Assembly: GCF_021028995.1 (NCBI RefSeq)
Contig: NZ_JAJJZG010000007.1
Coordinates: 1 to 64,000, forward strand
Length of the DNA: 64,000 bases
Reading direction: 5' to 3'
Origin: Halobacterium sp. KA-4
GTDB taxonomy: Archaea > Halobacteriota > Halobacteria > Halobacteriales > Halobacteriaceae
The notes below the pieces were generated by a model. It was not told where the DNA came from and searched no databases. It was given only the letters and a program-made list of their open reading frames with translations. This document shows, in pieces, positions 53,847 to 64,000 of this stretch (within the stretch, counting starts at the first letter, position 1; the number at the start of each line of letters is the position of its first letter). The position numbers were made by a program, and so were the translations under genes.

Positions 53847-55621
53847 CAGACCACGGCGCAGTGACCGAACCCGACGACGCCGACGACGCGACCGCCGACG
53901 AGCCGGCCGAAGACGGAGAGCCGACCGAATCCACGGCGCAGACGGGCGCGGAGTCCGTCATCGCGTCGCTGGAGACGGCGGGCGTCGAGACGGTGTTCGG
54001 CGTGCAGGGCGGTGCCATCATGCCCGTCTACGACGCGCTCTACGACTCCGAGCTTGACCACGTCACGATGGCGCACGAGCAGGGCGCCGCGCACGCGGCC
54101 GACGCCTACGGTGCCGTCACCGGTGACCCTGGCATCTGTATGGCGACGTCCGGGCCGGGCGCGACGAACCTCGTGACCGGCCTCGCTGACGCGGACATGG
54201 ACTCCGAACCCGTCGTCGCGCTCACCGGCCAGGTCCCCACGGAGCTCGTCGGGAACGACGCGTTCCAGGAGACGGACACGGTCGGCGTCACGACGCCCAT
54301 CACGAAGTCGAACTACTTCGCGTCCAGCCCCGACAGCGTCGGCGAGGACGTGAGCACGGCGTTTGCGCTCGCGAACCACGGCCGACAGGGGCCAACGGTC
54401 GTCGACCTGCCGAAGGACGTCACGACCGGCGAGACCGACGTCGACCCCGTCGAACCCTCCGTTCCGGGTACCGTCGACGTGCAGACGCACGCCGACGACG
54501 AGAACGTCGCGGCCGCCGCGCAGACCATCGTGGACGCCGACGAGCCCGTGATTCTGGCGGGCGGCGGCGTCGTCAAAGGTGACGCCACCGAGGAGCTGTA
54601 CGCGTTCGCGACCGAGCACGAGATTCCGGTCGTGACGACGATGCCGGGCATCGGCGCGTTCCCCGAGGACCACGACCTCGCCATGGAGATGGCGGGGATG
54701 CACGGCACCGGCTACGCGAACATGGCAATCACGCTGACCGACTGCCTGCTGGCAATCGGGACGCGCTTCGACGACCGCCTCACGGGCGGCGTCGACTCGT
54801 TCGCGCCGGACGCCGAAGTCGTCCACGTCGACATCGACCCCGCAGAGATTTCGAAGAACATCGAAGCCGACCACCCGCTAATCGGCGACGCCGGCACCGT
54901 CCTCGACCAGTTGGACGAGGCGATGCCGGGTTCGCCCGAGACCAGCGAGTGGGCCGAGCAGTGCCGCGAGTGGCAACAGGAGTACCGACTCGACTACGCG
55001 GCACCCGAGGACGAACCGCTGAAACCCCAGTACGTCGTCGAGGCCGTCGACGAGGCGACCGCCGACGACACCGTCGTCACGACTGGCGTCGGCCAACACC
55101 AGATGTGGGCCTGCCAGTTCTGGACGTACACGGAGCCGCGGACGTGGGTGTCCTCCCACGGCCTCGGCGCGATGGGGTACGGGCTGCCGTCGGCCATCGG
55201 CGCGCGCGTCGCCGCCGACGACGACCAGTCCGTCGTCTGCTTCGACGGCGACGGCTCGTTCCTGATGACGTGTCAGGAGCTGGTCGTCGCGGTGCGCGAG
55301 CAGATGGACATCACCGTCTTCGTGTTGAACAACGAGGCCATCGGGATGGTCCGCCAGTGGCAGGACGCGTTCTTCGAGGGGCGCCGCATGGCCTCGGAGT
55401 ACCCGTGGGTGCCGAAGTTCGACACGCTCGCGGAGGCGTTCGGTGCGGACGGCTTCCGCATCGAGGGCTACGACGACGCCCCCGGCGTCATCGAGGAAGC
55501 GCTCGCCACCGACGGTCCCGCTGTGGTCGACGTCTACATCGACCCGACCGAGGACGTCTACCCGATGGTTCCCTCGGGCGGCGACAACGGCCAGTTCGCG
55601 CTCTCGGAGGAGCACCTATGA
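53843..55621 (+). CDS. ilvB: Acetolactate synthase large (catalytic) subunit
   Basis: This 592-residue ThDP enzyme has a ~30-residue acidic start, then VFGVQGGAIMPVYDALYDSE, the catalytic Glu in MAHEQGAAHAADAYG, GICMATSGPGATNLVTGLAD, and the ThDP/Mg site FDGDGSFLMTCQELVVA...NNEAIGMV. It joins two pyruvates into acetolactate, or pyruvate and 2-oxobutyrate into acetohydroxybutyrate, for valine, leucine and isoleucine. A GGAGG-like site precedes the ATG. The stop overlaps the ilvN ATG (ATGA). Confidence 0.97.
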   Translation: MTDHGAVTEPDDADDATADEPAEDGEPTESTAQTGAESVIASLETAGVETVFGVQGGAIMPVYDALYDSELDHVTMAHEQGAAHAADAYGAVTGDPGICMATSGPGATNLVTGLADADMDSEPVVALTGQVPTELVGNDAFQETDTVGVTTPITKSNYFASSPDSVGEDVSTAFALANHGRQGPTVVDLPKDVTTGETDVDPVEPSVPGTVDVQTHADDENVAAAAQTIVDADEPVILAGGGVVKGDATEELYAFATEHEIPVVTTMPGIGAFPEDHDLAMEMAGMHGTGYANMAITLTDCLLAIGTRFDDRLTGGVDSFAPDAEVVHVDIDPAEISKNIEADHPLIGDAGTVLDQLDEAMPGSPETSEWAEQCREWQQEYRLDYAAPEDEPLKPQYVVEAVDEATADDTVVTTGVGQHQMWACQFWTYTEPRTWVSSHGLGAMGYGLPSAIGARVAADDDQSVVCFDGDGSFLMTCQELVVAVREQMDITVFVLNNEAIGMVRQWQDAFFEGRRMASEYPWVPKFDTLAEAFGADGFRIEGYDDAPGVIEEALATDGPAVVDVYIDPTEDVYPMVPSGGDNGQFALSEEHL

Positions 55622-56247
55622 GTGAACGAAACACCGAACGAGAGGGACTGCCGGGGCCGGCCCCGGAGGAGCGCCGTCGACCGAAGGGACGGCGGAGCTC
55701 GCAGGGCATCCGCATCGACCCCGAAGCGGAGGCCGAGCATCCGCCGCGGCGCACCGTCATCTCCGCGCTCGTCGAACACGAGCCGGGCGTGCTCGCGCGC
55801 GTCTCCGGGCTGTTCAGCCGGCGGCAGTTCAACATCGAGTCGCTGACCGTCGCGGACACCCAGAACGACGACTGGGCGCGTATCACGGTCGTCGTCGAGG
55901 AGCCCGACCCCGGCATCGACCAGGTCGAGAAGCAACTAGAGAAGGTCGTTCCGGTCATCCACGTCCGCGAACTCGAGACCGACGCGGTGACCCGCGAGCT
56001 CGTGGTGGTGAAAGTCGACGCCGACCGCCCCCACGAGGTCCACGCCATCACGGAGATGTACAACGGGAAGACCCTCGACGCCGGTCCGCGGACGATTACC
56101 GTCGAGTTGACCGGCGACGAACAGAAGATAAACGACGCCATCGACGCCTACCGGCAGTTCGGTATCCGGGAGATTGCCCGGACCGGGCAGACGGCGCTGG
56201 CGCGTGGCGAGACCAAGACAGCAGTCGTTCCAGACCACCTCAAATGA
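55618..56247 (+). CDS. ilvN: Acetolactate synthase regulatory (small) subunit
   Basis: This 209-residue protein has a ~45-residue disordered, charged start, an ACT domain ([20 protein letters not shown], then [20 protein letters not shown]), and the C-terminal domain of IlvN ([40 protein letters not shown]). The ACT domain binds valine and feeds back on IlvB. The gene overlaps ilvB and ilvC by four bases each. Confidence 0.96.
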   Translation: MSERNTEREGLPGPAPEERRRPKGRRSSQGIRIDPEAEAEHPPRRTVISALVEHEPGVLARVSGLFSRRQFNIESLTVADTQNDDWARITVVVEEPDPGIDQVEKQLEKVVPVIHVRELETDAVTRELVVVKVDADRPHEVHAITEMYNGKTLDAGPRTITVELTGDEQKINDAIDAYRQFGIREIARTGQTALARGETKTAVVPDHLK

Positions 56248-57296
56248 CAGCAGAAGACGCAGACTTCACGCAGCCAGTGTACCACGAATCGGACGTCGAC
56301 CGCCGCTACGTCGACGACAAGACCGTCGCCGTACTCGGATACGGCAGCCAGGGCCACGCGCACGCCCAGAACCTCGACGACAGTGGAGTCGACGTCATCG
56401 TCGGCCTCCGCAAGGACTCGTCCTCGCGGTCCGCGGTGAAAGCCGACGGCCTGCGCGTCGAGACCCCGAAGCAGGCCGCACGCGAGGCGGACATCGTCTC
56501 CGTGCTCGTCCCGGACACCGTGCAGCCGTCGCTGTTCGAGACCATCGAACCGGAACTGGATGCCGGTGACACGCTCCAGTTCGCGCACGGGTTCAACATC
56601 CACTACGGCCAGGTCGAGCCGCCGGAGGACGTGGACGTGACGATGATTGCGCCGAAGTCCCCGGGTCACCTCGTGCGCCGGAACTACGAGGCCGGGCAGG
56701 GCACCCCGGCGCTGCTCGCCGTCTACCAGGACGCCACGGGCGACGCCCAGCAGGAGGCGCTGGCGTACGCCGACGGCATCGGCTGCGCTCGCGCGGGCGT
56801 CGTCGAGACGACGTTCCGCGAGGAGACCGAGACTGACCTATTCGGCGAGCAGGCCGTCCTCTGTGGGGGCGTCACGAGCCTCGTCAAGACCGGCTACGAG
56901 ACGCTCGTGGACGCCGGCTACAGCCCCGAGATGGCGTACTTCGAGTGCCTGAACGAGCTCAAGCTCATCGTCGACCTGATGTACGAGGGCGGCAACTCCG
57001 AGATGTGGGATTCGGTTTCCGACACCGCGGAGTTCGGCGGCCTCACGCGCGGTGACGAAATCGTCGACGAGCACGTCCGGGAGAACATGGAGGAGGCCCT
57101 CGAAGAGGTCCAGAACGGCGAGTTCGCCCGCGAGTGGATTGCGGAAAACCAGGCGGGCCGGCCGTCGTACCGCCAGCGCCGGCAGGCCGAGCAGAACCAC
57201 GAAATCGAGGAAGTCGGCGAGCGCCTCCGCGACCTGTTCGCGTGGGCTAACGACGACGCGGACGTCGAGCAGGCCGAGGTGTCCGCGGATGACTGA
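56244..57296 (+). CDS. ilvC: Ketol-acid reductoisomerase
   Basis: This 350-residue class I enzyme has the NADPH site [17 protein letters not shown] and GLRKDSSSR, whose Arg and Ser residues fit NADPH preference. Catalytic ligands appear in [35 protein letters not shown] (Glu/Asp metal ligands), and [19 protein letters not shown]. It isomerises and reduces acetolactate or acetohydroxybutyrate to the dihydroxy acids. The last ~15 residues are acidic. The stop overlaps the next small gene by eight bases. Confidence 0.97.
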   Translation: MTAEDADFTQPVYHESDVDRRYVDDKTVAVLGYGSQGHAHAQNLDDSGVDVIVGLRKDSSSRSAVKADGLRVETPKQAAREADIVSVLVPDTVQPSLFETIEPELDAGDTLQFAHGFNIHYGQVEPPEDVDVTMIAPKSPGHLVRRNYEAGQGTPALLAVYQDATGDAQQEALAYADGIGCARAGVVETTFREETETDLFGEQAVLCGGVTSLVKTGYETLVDAGYSPEMAYFECLNELKLIVDLMYEGGNSEMWDSVSDTAEFGGLTRGDEIVDEHVRENMEEALEEVQNGEFAREWIAENQAGRPSYRQRRQAEQNHEIEEVGERLRDLFAWANDDADVEQAEVSADD

Positions 57297-57525
57297 GCAG
57301 ACGCTCACGGACGTCAGCCAGCGCAACCCCGAGGCACCCGAGGGCGTCGGCTCGGTGTTCCGACGCGGTCCCGTGGTCGCCGCAGACGGAGGTAAACGTG
57401 AGGCGACCGAAGAGCAGACGATGAAAGACGTCGACCAGACGCCGCCGGCCGAGGACGAGGGTGCCAACCCCGTATGGGAGCGCGGCGGCGAACCCGTAGC
57501 GGACGAGGACGGACGCGATGAGTGA
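57289..57525 (+). CDS. Small acidic protein encoded inside the ilv-leu operon
   Basis: The 78-residue protein overlaps ilvC by eight bases and leuC by eight bases, so it is certainly translated with the cluster. It is hydrophilic and probably disordered ([20 protein letters not shown], ending [19 protein letters not shown]). The segment [15 protein letters not shown] and the C-terminal NPVWERGG look similar, perhaps two short repeats of an interaction motif. I do not recognise a family. A role as adaptor or assembly factor for leucine enzymes is a guess. Confidence 0.8.
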   Translation: MTEQTLTDVSQRNPEAPEGVGSVFRRGPVVAADGGKREATEEQTMKDVDQTPPAEDEGANPVWERGGEPVADEDGRDE

Positions 57526-58942
57526 GAACACGCTCTACGACAAGGTCTGGGATCGACACGAAGTGACCGAACTGCCGACCGGACAGTCCCAGCTGTTCGT
57601 CGGCCTCCACCTCATCCACGAGGTGACGAGCCCGCAGGCGTTCGGGATGCTCAAAGAGCGCGACCTCGACGTCGCGTACCCCGAGCGCACGTACGCGACC
57701 GTCGACCACATCGTCCCGACCGCGGACCAGTCGCGCCCGTACAGCGACGACGCGGCCGAGGAGATGATGAGCGAATTGGAGGAGAACGTGCGCGCGGCGA
57801 ACATCGACTTCGCCGACCCGACGACCGGCCGTCAGGGCATCGTGCACGTGGTCGGCCCGGAGCAGGGGCTCACCCAGCCCGGGATGACCATCGTCTGTGG
57901 GGACTCCCACACGGCGACGCACGGCGCGTTCGGCGCGCTCGCGTTCGGCATCGGGACGTCCCAGATTCGGGACGTGCTGGCGACCGGCTGTGTCGCCATG
58001 GAGAAACAGAAGGTCCGTCGCATCGAGGTCACCGGCGAACTCGACGACGGCGTGACGCCGAAAGACGTCATCCTGCAGGTCATTCGGAAGCTGGGCACCG
58101 ACGGCGGCGTTGGCTACGTCTACGAGTACGGCGGCGAAGCCATCCGCCACATGGACATGGCCGGCCGGATGAGTATCTGTAACATGTCCATCGAGGGCGG
58201 TGCTCGCGCGGGCTACGTCAACCCCGACGAGACCACCTACGAGTATCTGGAAGGCCGCGACCGCGTCCCCGACGGCGAGGAGTTCGAGGAACTCAAGCGC
58301 TACTGGGAGTCCATCGCCTCCGACGCGGACGCCGAGTACGACGACGTCGTGGAAATCGACGGCGACGACCTGGAACCCACGGTCACGTGGGGGACGACGC
58401 CTGGCCAGGGCATCGGCATCTCCGAGGAGATTCCCGCGCCCGAGGACCTGCCCGCGGACAAGGAGGACAGCGCACGCGCCGCGCAGGAACACATGGACGT
58501 CGAGCCCGGCGACACGATGGCGGGCTATCCCATCGACGTGGCGTTCCTGGGGAGCTGTACGAACGCGCGCCTGCCGGACCTCCGGGAGGCCGCGGAGGTC
58601 GTGAAGGGCCACGAGGTCCACGACTCCGTGCGCGCGATGGTCGTGCCGGGCAGCCAGCGCGTCAAAGCCGCCGCCGAAGCCGAGGGCCTCGACGAAGTGT
58701 TCGAGGAAGCCGGCTTCGACTGGCGCGGTGCGGGCTGTTCGATGTGTCTGGGCATGAACGAGGACCAGCTGGTCGGCGACGAGCGGTGTGCGTCCTCGTC
58801 GAACCGGAACTTCGTCGGCCGCCAGGGCTCGAAGGACGGCCGCACCGTCCTGATGAGCCCGCCGATGGTCGCTGCAGCCGCCGTGACCGGTGAGGTCACG
58901 GACGTGCGTGAATTGGAGCGCTTCGAGGAGGTGCGCGCATGA
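57518..58942 (+). CDS. leuC: 3-isopropylmalate dehydratase, large subunit
   Basis: This 474-residue aconitase-superfamily protein has [33 protein letters not shown], and three cluster cysteines: one in [16 protein letters not shown] and two in [20 protein letters not shown]. The [4Fe-4S] cluster lets it isomerise 2-isopropylmalate to 3-isopropylmalate with LeuD. The ATG lies inside the small upstream gene, and the stop overlaps leuD by four bases. Confidence 0.97.
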   Translation: MSENTLYDKVWDRHEVTELPTGQSQLFVGLHLIHEVTSPQAFGMLKERDLDVAYPERTYATVDHIVPTADQSRPYSDDAAEEMMSELEENVRAANIDFADPTTGRQGIVHVVGPEQGLTQPGMTIVCGDSHTATHGAFGALAFGIGTSQIRDVLATGCVAMEKQKVRRIEVTGELDDGVTPKDVILQVIRKLGTDGGVGYVYEYGGEAIRHMDMAGRMSICNMSIEGGARAGYVNPDETTYEYLEGRDRVPDGEEFEELKRYWESIASDADAEYDDVVEIDGDDLEPTVTWGTTPGQGIGISEEIPAPEDLPADKEDSARAAQEHMDVEPGDTMAGYPIDVAFLGSCTNARLPDLREAAEVVKGHEVHDSVRAMVVPGSQRVKAAAEAEGLDEVFEEAGFDWRGAGCSMCLGMNEDQLVGDERCASSSNRNFVGRQGSKDGRTVLMSPPMVAAAAVTGEVTDVRELERFEEVRA

Positions 58943-59553
58943 GCGACGAAGGACCTGCGGAGACCGTGAAGCAGGTCTCGGGGACGGGCGTCCCCGTGCG
59001 CGGGAACGACATCGACACGGACCAGATTATCCCCGCGCGGTTCATGAAGGTCGTCACGTTCGACGGCCTCGGCGAGTTCGCGTTCTTCGACGTGCGCTTC
59101 GACGACGACGACAACCCCAAAGAGCACCCGTTCAACGAGGACCACTTCCAGGGCGCGTCCGTCCTGACGGTGAATTCGAACTTCGGCTGTGGCTCCTCCC
59201 GCGAGCACGCACCACAGGCGCTGATGCGCTGGGGCATCGACGCCATCGTCGGCGAGTCGTTCGCCGAGATTTTCGCGGGGAACTGCCTCGCGCTCGGCAT
59301 CCCCACCGTCACCGCCTCCCAAGAGGACGTCGAAGCCCTCCAGGACTTCATCGACGAGCACCCCGACGAGGAAATCGAGGTCGACGTCGTGAACGAGGAA
59401 GTCCGGTACGGCGACACCACCATCGACGCCGAGGTCGACGACGCGCAGCGGCGCGCGCTCGTCGACGGCGTCTGGGACACGACCGCGCTGATGGGCGCGA
59501 ACGCCGACACCGTGCGCGAAACCGCCGAGAGTCTCCCCTACACGGATGTCTGA
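58939..59553 (+). CDS. leuD: 3-isopropylmalate dehydratase, small subunit
   Basis: This 204-residue swivelling domain has [20 protein letters not shown] and the signature [20 protein letters not shown]. It completes the LeuCD isomerase. A short acidic-to-helical tail ([20 protein letters not shown]) ends it. The gene overlaps leuC by four bases and leuB by eight bases. Confidence 0.97.
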   Translation: MSDEGPAETVKQVSGTGVPVRGNDIDTDQIIPARFMKVVTFDGLGEFAFFDVRFDDDDNPKEHPFNEDHFQGASVLTVNSNFGCGSSREHAPQALMRWGIDAIVGESFAEIFAGNCLALGIPTVTASQEDVEALQDFIDEHPDEEIEVDVVNEEVRYGDTTIDAEVDDAQRRALVDGVWDTTALMGANADTVRETAESLPYTDV

Positions 59554-60535
59554 GGAGATTGCGGTCATCCCCGGCGACGGCATCGGGCAGGAAGTCGTCC
59601 CCGTCGCCGTGGACGTCCTCGACGCAGTCGGGGACTTCGACTTCGTGCACGCCGACGCCGGCGACGCGGTGAAAGAGGAGACCGGGACTGCTCTCCCGGC
59701 GGAGACGCGAGCGGCCGTCGAAGCCGCTGACGCGACGCTGTTCGGCGCGGCCGGCGAAACCGCCGCGGACGTCATCCTGCCGCTGCGCTCGGCAGTCGAG
59801 TCGTTCGTCAACATCCGCCCCGCCCGCGCGTACCCCGGTGTGGACGCGCTCCGCCCGGAGACCGACGTGGTGTTCCTCCGGGAGAACACGGAGGGCGTCT
59901 ACGCGGGCCACGAGGACGACCTCAGCGACGACCTCTCGACGCTCACGCGCGTCGTCACGTCGTCGGCGTCCCGGCGGCTCGCGGAGTTCGCCTGCGACTT
60001 CGTCGAGGCGGGCCGCGGCCCCGAGGGCACCGACGGCTTCACGGTCGTCCACAAGGCGAACGTGATGCGGAAGACGGACAGCCGCTTCCGCGACGGCGTG
60101 CTCTCCGTGGCCGACGAGCAGGGCGTCGCGACCGACGAGGAGCTGATGGACGCGTTCGCGACGCGGCTGCCGCTGTATCCCGACGACTACGACGTGGTCG
60201 TCTGTCCGAACCTCGCGGGCGACGTGCTCTCGGACCTCGCGGCCGGCCTCGTTGGCGGCCTCGGCCTGCTGCCCTCGGCGAACGTCGGCGAGGAGCGCGG
60301 GCTGTTCGAGCCCGTCCACGGCACCGCACCGGACATCGCCGGCGAGGGTGTCGCCAACCCCGGTGCGACCGTGCTGTCGGCGGCGATGCTGTTGGAGTTC
60401 CTCGGCTACGAGGAGGACGGCCAGCGCGTCCGCGACGCCGTTGAGGGCGTGCTCGCGGACGGTCCGCGGACGGCCGACCTCGGTGGCGACGCCACCACGG
60501 AACAGGTCGGCGACGCGATTCTCGACCGGCTGTAG
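59546..60535 (+). CDS. leuB: 3-isopropylmalate dehydrogenase
   Basis: This 329-residue protein starts [19 protein letters not shown] and has the isocitrate/isopropylmalate family motifs [65 protein letters not shown] (metal Asp pair), and [20 protein letters not shown]. It oxidatively decarboxylates 3-isopropylmalate to 2-oxoisocaproate. It ends the ilv-leu cluster and meets the convergent tungstate ABC gene with a 13-base gap. Confidence 0.96.
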   Translation: MSEEIAVIPGDGIGQEVVPVAVDVLDAVGDFDFVHADAGDAVKEETGTALPAETRAAVEAADATLFGAAGETAADVILPLRSAVESFVNIRPARAYPGVDALRPETDVVFLRENTEGVYAGHEDDLSDDLSTLTRVVTSSASRRLAEFACDFVEAGRGPEGTDGFTVVHKANVMRKTDSRFRDGVLSVADEQGVATDEELMDAFATRLPLYPDDYDVVVCPNLAGDVLSDLAAGLVGGLGLLPSANVGEERGLFEPVHGTAPDIAGEGVANPGATVLSAAMLLEFLGYEEDGQRVRDAVEGVLADGPRTADLGGDATTEQVGDAILDRL

Positions 60536-60548
60536 CGGCTCCCTCTTT

Positions 60549-61316
60549 TCAGTAGACGAGTTCGCCGTCGATGAACTTCCGCGCGCGCTCGTCGCGGGGG
60601 TTCTCGAAGACGCGGTCCGCGGGCCCCGACTCGATGACGCTGTCGTCGAGGAGGACGGCGACGCGGTCGGCGACGCGCTGGGCCTGATTCATGTCGTGGG
60701 TCGCCACGACGACGCCGATGTCGCGCTCGGCGGCTGCGGTCATGGCGTCCTCGATGACGGCGGTGTTCCGCGGGTCGAGGTCCGAGGTCGGCTCGTCGAG
60801 CAGCAGGAAGTCGGGGTCGTACGCCAGTGCGCGCGCGAACGCGACGCGCTGGGCTTCCCCGCCGGACAGCGAGTCCGCGGGCTTGTCGACGTAGTCGGCG
60901 AGCCCGACGACGTCGAGCGCGTCGCGGGCCGTGTCCGGCAGTTCGGTGGTGCCGACGAGCGCGCGGAGTTCGTCGTGGACGCGCTCGCGCCACGACCGCC
61001 GGACGCGCAGGCCGTACTCGACGTTGCGCGCGACCGACGCGTCGAAGAGACTCGCTTCCTGGAAGACGACGCCGACGCGCCGCCGGAGCGCGAGGCGGTC
61101 GTCGGTGGGCAGCGACCACGCGTCGGTGCCGTCGACGGCGACGCTGCCCTCGTCGGGCGGCGTGAACAGCCCGAGCAGGCGCAGCAGCGTCGACTTCCCC
61201 ACGCCGGACGGCCCGATGATGGCGACGACTTCGCCCTGCGGGACGCGCAAGTCGACGTCCCGGAAGACCACCTCGTCCCCGTAGGCGCGCGTGACGCCGT
61301 CGGCGCGTAGCGTCAT
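60549..61316 (-). CDS. tupC: ABC transporter ATPase, tungstate type (TupC)
   Basis: This 255-residue protein has Walker [21 protein letters not shown], the signature [16 protein letters not shown], Walker [14 protein letters not shown], and the switch His in [20 protein letters not shown]. It powers uptake through the permease encoded just before it, with which it overlaps by four bases. Substrate assignment rests on the binding protein. Confidence 0.92.
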   Translation of the reverse strand: MTLRADGVTRAYGDEVVFRDVDLRVPQGEVVAIIGPSGVGKSTLLRLLGLFTPPDEGSVAVDGTDAWSLPTDDRLALRRRVGVVFQEASLFDASVARNVEYGLRVRRSWRERVHDELRALVGTTELPDTARDALDVVGLADYVDKPADSLSGGEAQRVAFARALAYDPDFLLLDEPTSDLDPRNTAVIEDAMTAAAERDIGVVVATHDMNQAQRVADRVAVLLDDSVIESGPADRVFENPRDERARKFIDGELVY

Positions 61317-62077
61317 CGCATCTGCCCTCCGTCCCCGAGACGGACGACGACGGCGTTCACGGCGAGCACGAGCACGAGTAACACCGCACCGAGCACGAGC
61401 GCGGTCTCGTAGCGGCCCTGCCGGGCTTCCAGTTGGACGGCGGTCGTGAGCGTGCGCGTCTTCGAGACGCCGTCCGAGCCGGCGATGTTCCCGCCGACGA
61501 TGAGTACGGACCCGACCTCGCTGATGGCGCGCCCGAATCCCGCGAGTACGGCGGTAGCGATGCCGTAGCGGGCTTCCTTGACGACGGTCAGCGCCACGTC
61601 GAGGCGCGTGCCGCCGAGCGCGAACGCGGCGTCCCGGACGTCCGCCTGGACGCCCGTGACGGACGCCAGCGCGATACCGGTGATGGGCGGGGTCGCGAGC
61701 ACGAACTGGGACATAATCATCGCTTCCTTCGTGAACACGAGGTTGAGTTCGCCGAGCGGCCCCTGATTCGAGACCGCGAACAGTACGACCAGCCCGACGA
61801 CGACGCTCGGGAACCCCATGCCGGTGTTGATGGCTGCCTTGACCAGGCGCTTGCCGGGGAAGTCGGTGAAGCCGACGACGAGTGCGACGGGGACGCTGAA
61901 CAGCGTGCTGAGCGCAACGGCGGAGAGGCTGACGTACAGCGAGACGTAGATGATGCTGAGGACGTACGTCCGCTCGAACGGGAACTCGACGAACAGCGGC
62001 CCGGCAGCGGCCTGCACGAGCGTCGAGACGACGTCAGCCAGCGGCATGAGTGCAGCCAGCACCGCGACCATCTTCAC
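61313..62077 (-). CDS. tupB: ABC transporter permease, tungstate type (TupB)
   Basis: This 254-residue membrane protein has about six helices and the permease EAA loop [20 protein letters not shown], then [20 protein letters not shown]. The start is a GTG at 62075-62077 whose second base begins the tupA stop (GTGA overlap); an in-frame ATG two codons downstream is possible. It forms the channel for the TupA/TupC pair. The three genes run tupA-tupB-tupC without gaps. Confidence 0.9.
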   Translation of the reverse strand: MKMVAVLAALMPLADVVSTLVQAAAGPLFVEFPFERTYVLSIIYVSLYVSLSAVALSTLFSVPVALVVGFTDFPGKRLVKAAINTGMGFPSVVVGLVVLFAVSNQGPLGELNLVFTKEAMIMSQFVLATPPITGIALASVTGVQADVRDAAFALGGTRLDVALTVVKEARYGIATAVLAGFGRAISEVGSVLIVGGNIAGSDGVSKTRTLTTAVQLEARQGRYETALVLGAVLLVLVLAVNAVVVRLGDGGQMR

Positions 62078-63000
62078 TCGTTCGACTCGTCAGCGCTCCA
62101 GCCTTCGGGGACGTACTGCTGGAAGTTCGGGTCCTCGGAGAGCGCGCGCGGGAAGAACAGCTGTTCGCCGTTCGCGGTGTAGTCCGAGATGACTTGCTGG
62201 CCCTGTGGGCTCGTGATGTAGCCGATGTACGCCATCGCGAGGTCGTAGTTGGCGTCCTCGTGGCGTTCGGGGTTGGCGGCGAGCACGCCGTAGGGGTTCG
62301 CGAGCAGTTCCGGGCCGCCCTCGATGGGGCCTTGGACGAGGATCGTGAGGTCGATTTCGGACTGCTGGGAGAGGTAGGTGCCGCGGTCGGCGAGCGTGTA
62401 GCCGCCCTGCTCGTTGGCGATGTTGAGCACCGCGCCCATCCCCTGGCCGGTCTCCTGATACCAGCTGCCGCCGGGTTCGACGCCCGCCTCCGACCAGATG
62501 CCGAGCTCCTTCGTGTGTGTCCCGGAGTTGTCCCCGCGGGAGATGAACTGGGCTTCGGATTCGGCGATGGTGGCGAACGCCTCGGCCGCGGAACTCATCC
62601 CCTCGATGCCGGCGGGGTCGTCGGCCGGACCGACGATGACGAAGTCGTTGAACATCAGGTCGCGGCGGTTGACGCCGTGGCCGTTCCGCATGAACTCGTC
62701 TTCGAGCGAGCGCGCGTGGACCATGATGACATCGGAGTTGCCGTTGCGCGCGGTCTCCAGCGCCGCCCCCGTCCCCTGCGCGACGGAGTCGACGGTGACG
62801 CCGTACATGTCCTCGAAGGGCGCGTTCAGCGCGTCGAGCAAGCCAGTGTCGTACGTGCTCGTGGTCGTGGTGAGCGTGAGCGTCTCGCCGGCGACTTCCG
62901 CGCCGCCGCTACTGCCGCCGAGCGGGTTCGAACAGCCCGCAAGTCCAGCTGCTGCGCCTGTACCGAGTGCTGCGAGGAACTTCCGCCGTTGTATTGGCAT
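62074..63000 (-). CDS. tupA: Tungstate-binding lipoprotein (TupA)
   Basis: This 308-residue exported protein starts at the ATG at 62998-63000. It has a twin-arginine signal ([12 protein letters not shown]) and a lipobox Cys at residue 23. The ligand segment [20 protein letters not shown] contains the TTTS motif typical of TupA rather than WtpA or phosphate-binding proteins; [17 protein letters not shown] and [14 protein letters not shown] follow. It captures tungstate outside the cell for the TupBC transporter. Tungstate can serve as the metal of molybdopterin-type enzymes, which links it to the moeA pair. Confidence 0.92.
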   Translation of the reverse strand: MPIQRRKFLAALGTGAAAGLAGCSNPLGGSSGGAEVAGETLTLTTTTSTYDTGLLDALNAPFEDMYGVTVDSVAQGTGAALETARNGNSDVIMVHARSLEDEFMRNGHGVNRRDLMFNDFVIVGPADDPAGIEGMSSAAEAFATIAESEAQFISRGDNSGTHTKELGIWSEAGVEPGGSWYQETGQGMGAVLNIANEQGGYTLADRGTYLSQQSEIDLTILVQGPIEGGPELLANPYGVLAANPERHEDANYDLAMAYIGYITSPQGQQVISDYTANGEQLFFPRALSEDPNFQQYVPEGWSADESNE

Positions 63001-63024
63001 GGATACATCGCTGGACGCCACCCT

Positions 63025-63031
63025 CAAAAGT
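63025..63031 (-). promoter_or_regulatory. TATA-like box for tupABC
   Basis: Minus-strand acttttg lies 25-31 bases before the tupA ATG at 63000, consistent with a leaderless operon transcript. Confidence 0.55.
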
Positions 63032-63064
63032 GTTGCCAGAACGGCGTGATAACTATCGGTTACG

Positions 63065-63101
63065 CTACTGGTCGAATGTGAGTAGAAGTGAACGCCAGTA
63101 G
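63065..63101 (-). terminator. Inverted repeat between thrB and tupABC
   Basis: ctactgg (63065-63071) and ccagtag (63095-63101) form 7-bp arms around 23 bases, just past the thrB stop and before the tupA promoter. It could end the thrB transcript or bind a regulator of tupABC. Confidence 0.3.
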
Positions 63102-63114
63102 GTTCGCCGCCGGC

Positions 63115-63990
63115 TTAGAGGATGGTCGCGCCGTCACCGACTCGCGAGCGGTACGCGGTCGCGTCGACGCCGTCGCGCTCGAAGCCGTCGACGAGCGCGC
63201 TGGCGACGCGGCGCTGGTCGTCGTCGTGGCAGACGGCGAGAATCGCGGGGCCCGCGCCGCTGACTGTGACGCCCGTCGCGCCGGCCTCGCGGGCGGCCTC
63301 GCAGGCGGTGTCGTAGCCGTCGATGAGTTTCGCGCGGGCGGGCGTGACGAGGTGTTCTTCGAGCCCGCGGCCGACGCGCTCGGGGTCGTTGCGGCACATC
63401 CCGATGGAGAGCGTCGCCGCCGACCCGACGGTGTCGACGAGGTTCTCGATGGACGCGGTTTCGGGAACGACACCGCGGGCGTCGCGCGTCGAGACGACGA
63501 TGTCCGGGAGGCAGACGACCAGCGCGAGGTCCGCGGCGACGCGCTCGATGCCGTCGTCGCGGACGACCGTGAATCCGCCGAGAATGGCGGGAGCGACGTT
63601 GTCCGCGTGCGCGTCCCCGGAGACCGCGGCCTCGCCCTCCGCGGCGACGCGCACGAGTTCGCGCTGGCTGAGGTCGCGGTCGTACAGTTCGGCGAGCGCG
63701 ACGGCCGCGCCCGCGGCGCTGGCGGCCGACGACCCGAGTCCCGACGACGGCCGGACGCCCTTGTCGATGGTGATGTGGGCGGGCGCACCCAGTTCCTCGG
63801 CCACTACGCCGGCCGTGTTGTCCATCGGTTCCTCGGGGATGAAGTCCGCGCCCATCCCAGTCATCTCGATTGTCGTCTCCGATGCGCGCTCGACGTGGAC
63901 GACGTCCGCGGGTCGGTCGAGCGCCACCCCGAAGACGTCGAAGCCGCTGCCGAGGTTCGCACTCGTCGCCGGCGCGCGGACGGTAACCAT
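63115..63990 (-). CDS. thrB: Homoserine kinase
   Basis: This 291-residue GHMP kinase begins MVTVRAPATSANLGSGFDVF. It has the ATP loop VRPSSGLGSSAASAAGAAVA, GGFTVVRDD, and the C-terminal AGATGVTVSGAGPAILAVC. It phosphorylates homoserine for threonine synthesis. The ATG at 63988-63990 fits the family length, and the complete gene lies within the window. Downstream on the same strand is tupABC, with a possible terminator between. Confidence 0.96.
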   Translation of the reverse strand: MVTVRAPATSANLGSGFDVFGVALDRPADVVHVERASETTIEMTGMGADFIPEEPMDNTAGVVAEELGAPAHITIDKGVRPSSGLGSSAASAAGAAVALAELYDRDLSQRELVRVAAEGEAAVSGDAHADNVAPAILGGFTVVRDDGIERVAADLALVVCLPDIVVSTRDARGVVPETASIENLVDTVGSAATLSIGMCRNDPERVGRGLEEHLVTPARAKLIDGYDTACEAAREAGATGVTVSGAGPAILAVCHDDDQRRVASALVDGFERDGVDATAYRSRVGDGATIL

Positions 63991-64000
63991 GCCCGTCCGT

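Noticed and set aside
1-64000. CRISPR array or type III/I cas genes near the CARF-like regulator
   Set aside because: No regularly spaced direct repeats and no Cas motifs were seen anywhere in the window.

Overview
This 64 kb window is chromosomal DNA from a haloarchaeon (class Halobacteria). The evidence is high GC with GC-rich third codon positions, strongly acidic proteins, TATA-like boxes 25-31 bases before many start codons (leaderless transcripts), and archaeal information genes: TFS, aIF1A, aIF5A and archaeal DnaG. Twin-arginine lipoprotein signals and families known mainly from haloarchaea (HVO_2922-type DUF1508, LWR-salt, DUF6293) agree. The genus cannot be fixed from sequence reading alone. 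I saw no rRNA, tRNA, CRISPR array or prophage. The only mobile element is one short IS6-type insertion sequence.

Layout. 1-12.5 kb: an acidic zinc-finger protein, elongation factor TFS, a frameshifted NUDIX gene, a lipoprotein, a ZIP metal transporter, an SDR enzyme, a cyclic-2,3-diphosphoglycerate-synthetase-like GTPase, a Ca2+/cation exchanger, a rhodanese lipoprotein, a YchF GTPase and two transporters. 12.7-19 kb: aIF1A, a universal stress protein, a cold-shock protein, a 774-residue Ala/Glu-rich repeat protein, a MetE-type methionine synthase and a DMT transporter. 19-27 kb: an MQO-like flavoprotein, a NIF3 protein, an agmatinase next to aIF5A (the haloarchaeal deoxyhypusine route), an aminotransferase, and an Hsp20-AarF kinase pair. 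27-35 kb: tandem moeA genes (the second fused to a periplasmic-binding-like domain), then PCD and LWR-salt, then a heme/siroheme operon (siroheme decarboxylase, precorrin-2 dehydrogenase, glutamyl-tRNA reductase). 35-40 kb: two cis-prenyltransferase homologues, one catalytic and one degenerate, facing each other, then DUF92 and dnaG.

40-52 kb: a DUF3311/sodium:solute symporter pair, a winged-helix regulator, and DUF998. An IS6-type element with an 8-bp target duplication sits immediately upstream of a CARF-like/winged-helix regulator. Then come an enolase-superfamily protein, DUF1405, a formate/nitrite transporter fused to two UspA-like domains, PdxS, TrkH and a CopD-like membrane protein. 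52-60.5 kb: a complete branched-chain amino-acid cluster, leuA-ilvB-ilvN-ilvC-(78 aa protein)-leuC-leuD-leuB, with overlapping genes and an elaborate region upstream of ilvB. 60.5-64 kb: a tungstate-type ABC transporter (tupABC) and homoserine kinase.

The most interesting candidates are: (i) the ilvB upstream region, which holds an internal promoter, a dyad, a Leu/Val/Ile-rich 23-codon mini-ORF whose stop codon lies in a hairpin loop, and a second mini-ORF coupled to ilvB; (ii) the complementary cis-prenyltransferase pair, which looks like a two-subunit enzyme; (iii) the exact 54-nt repeats in the Ala/Glu-rich protein; (iv) the transporter-sensor fusion; and (v) apparent single-base frameshifts in leuA and the NUDIX gene, either real lesions or sequence errors.
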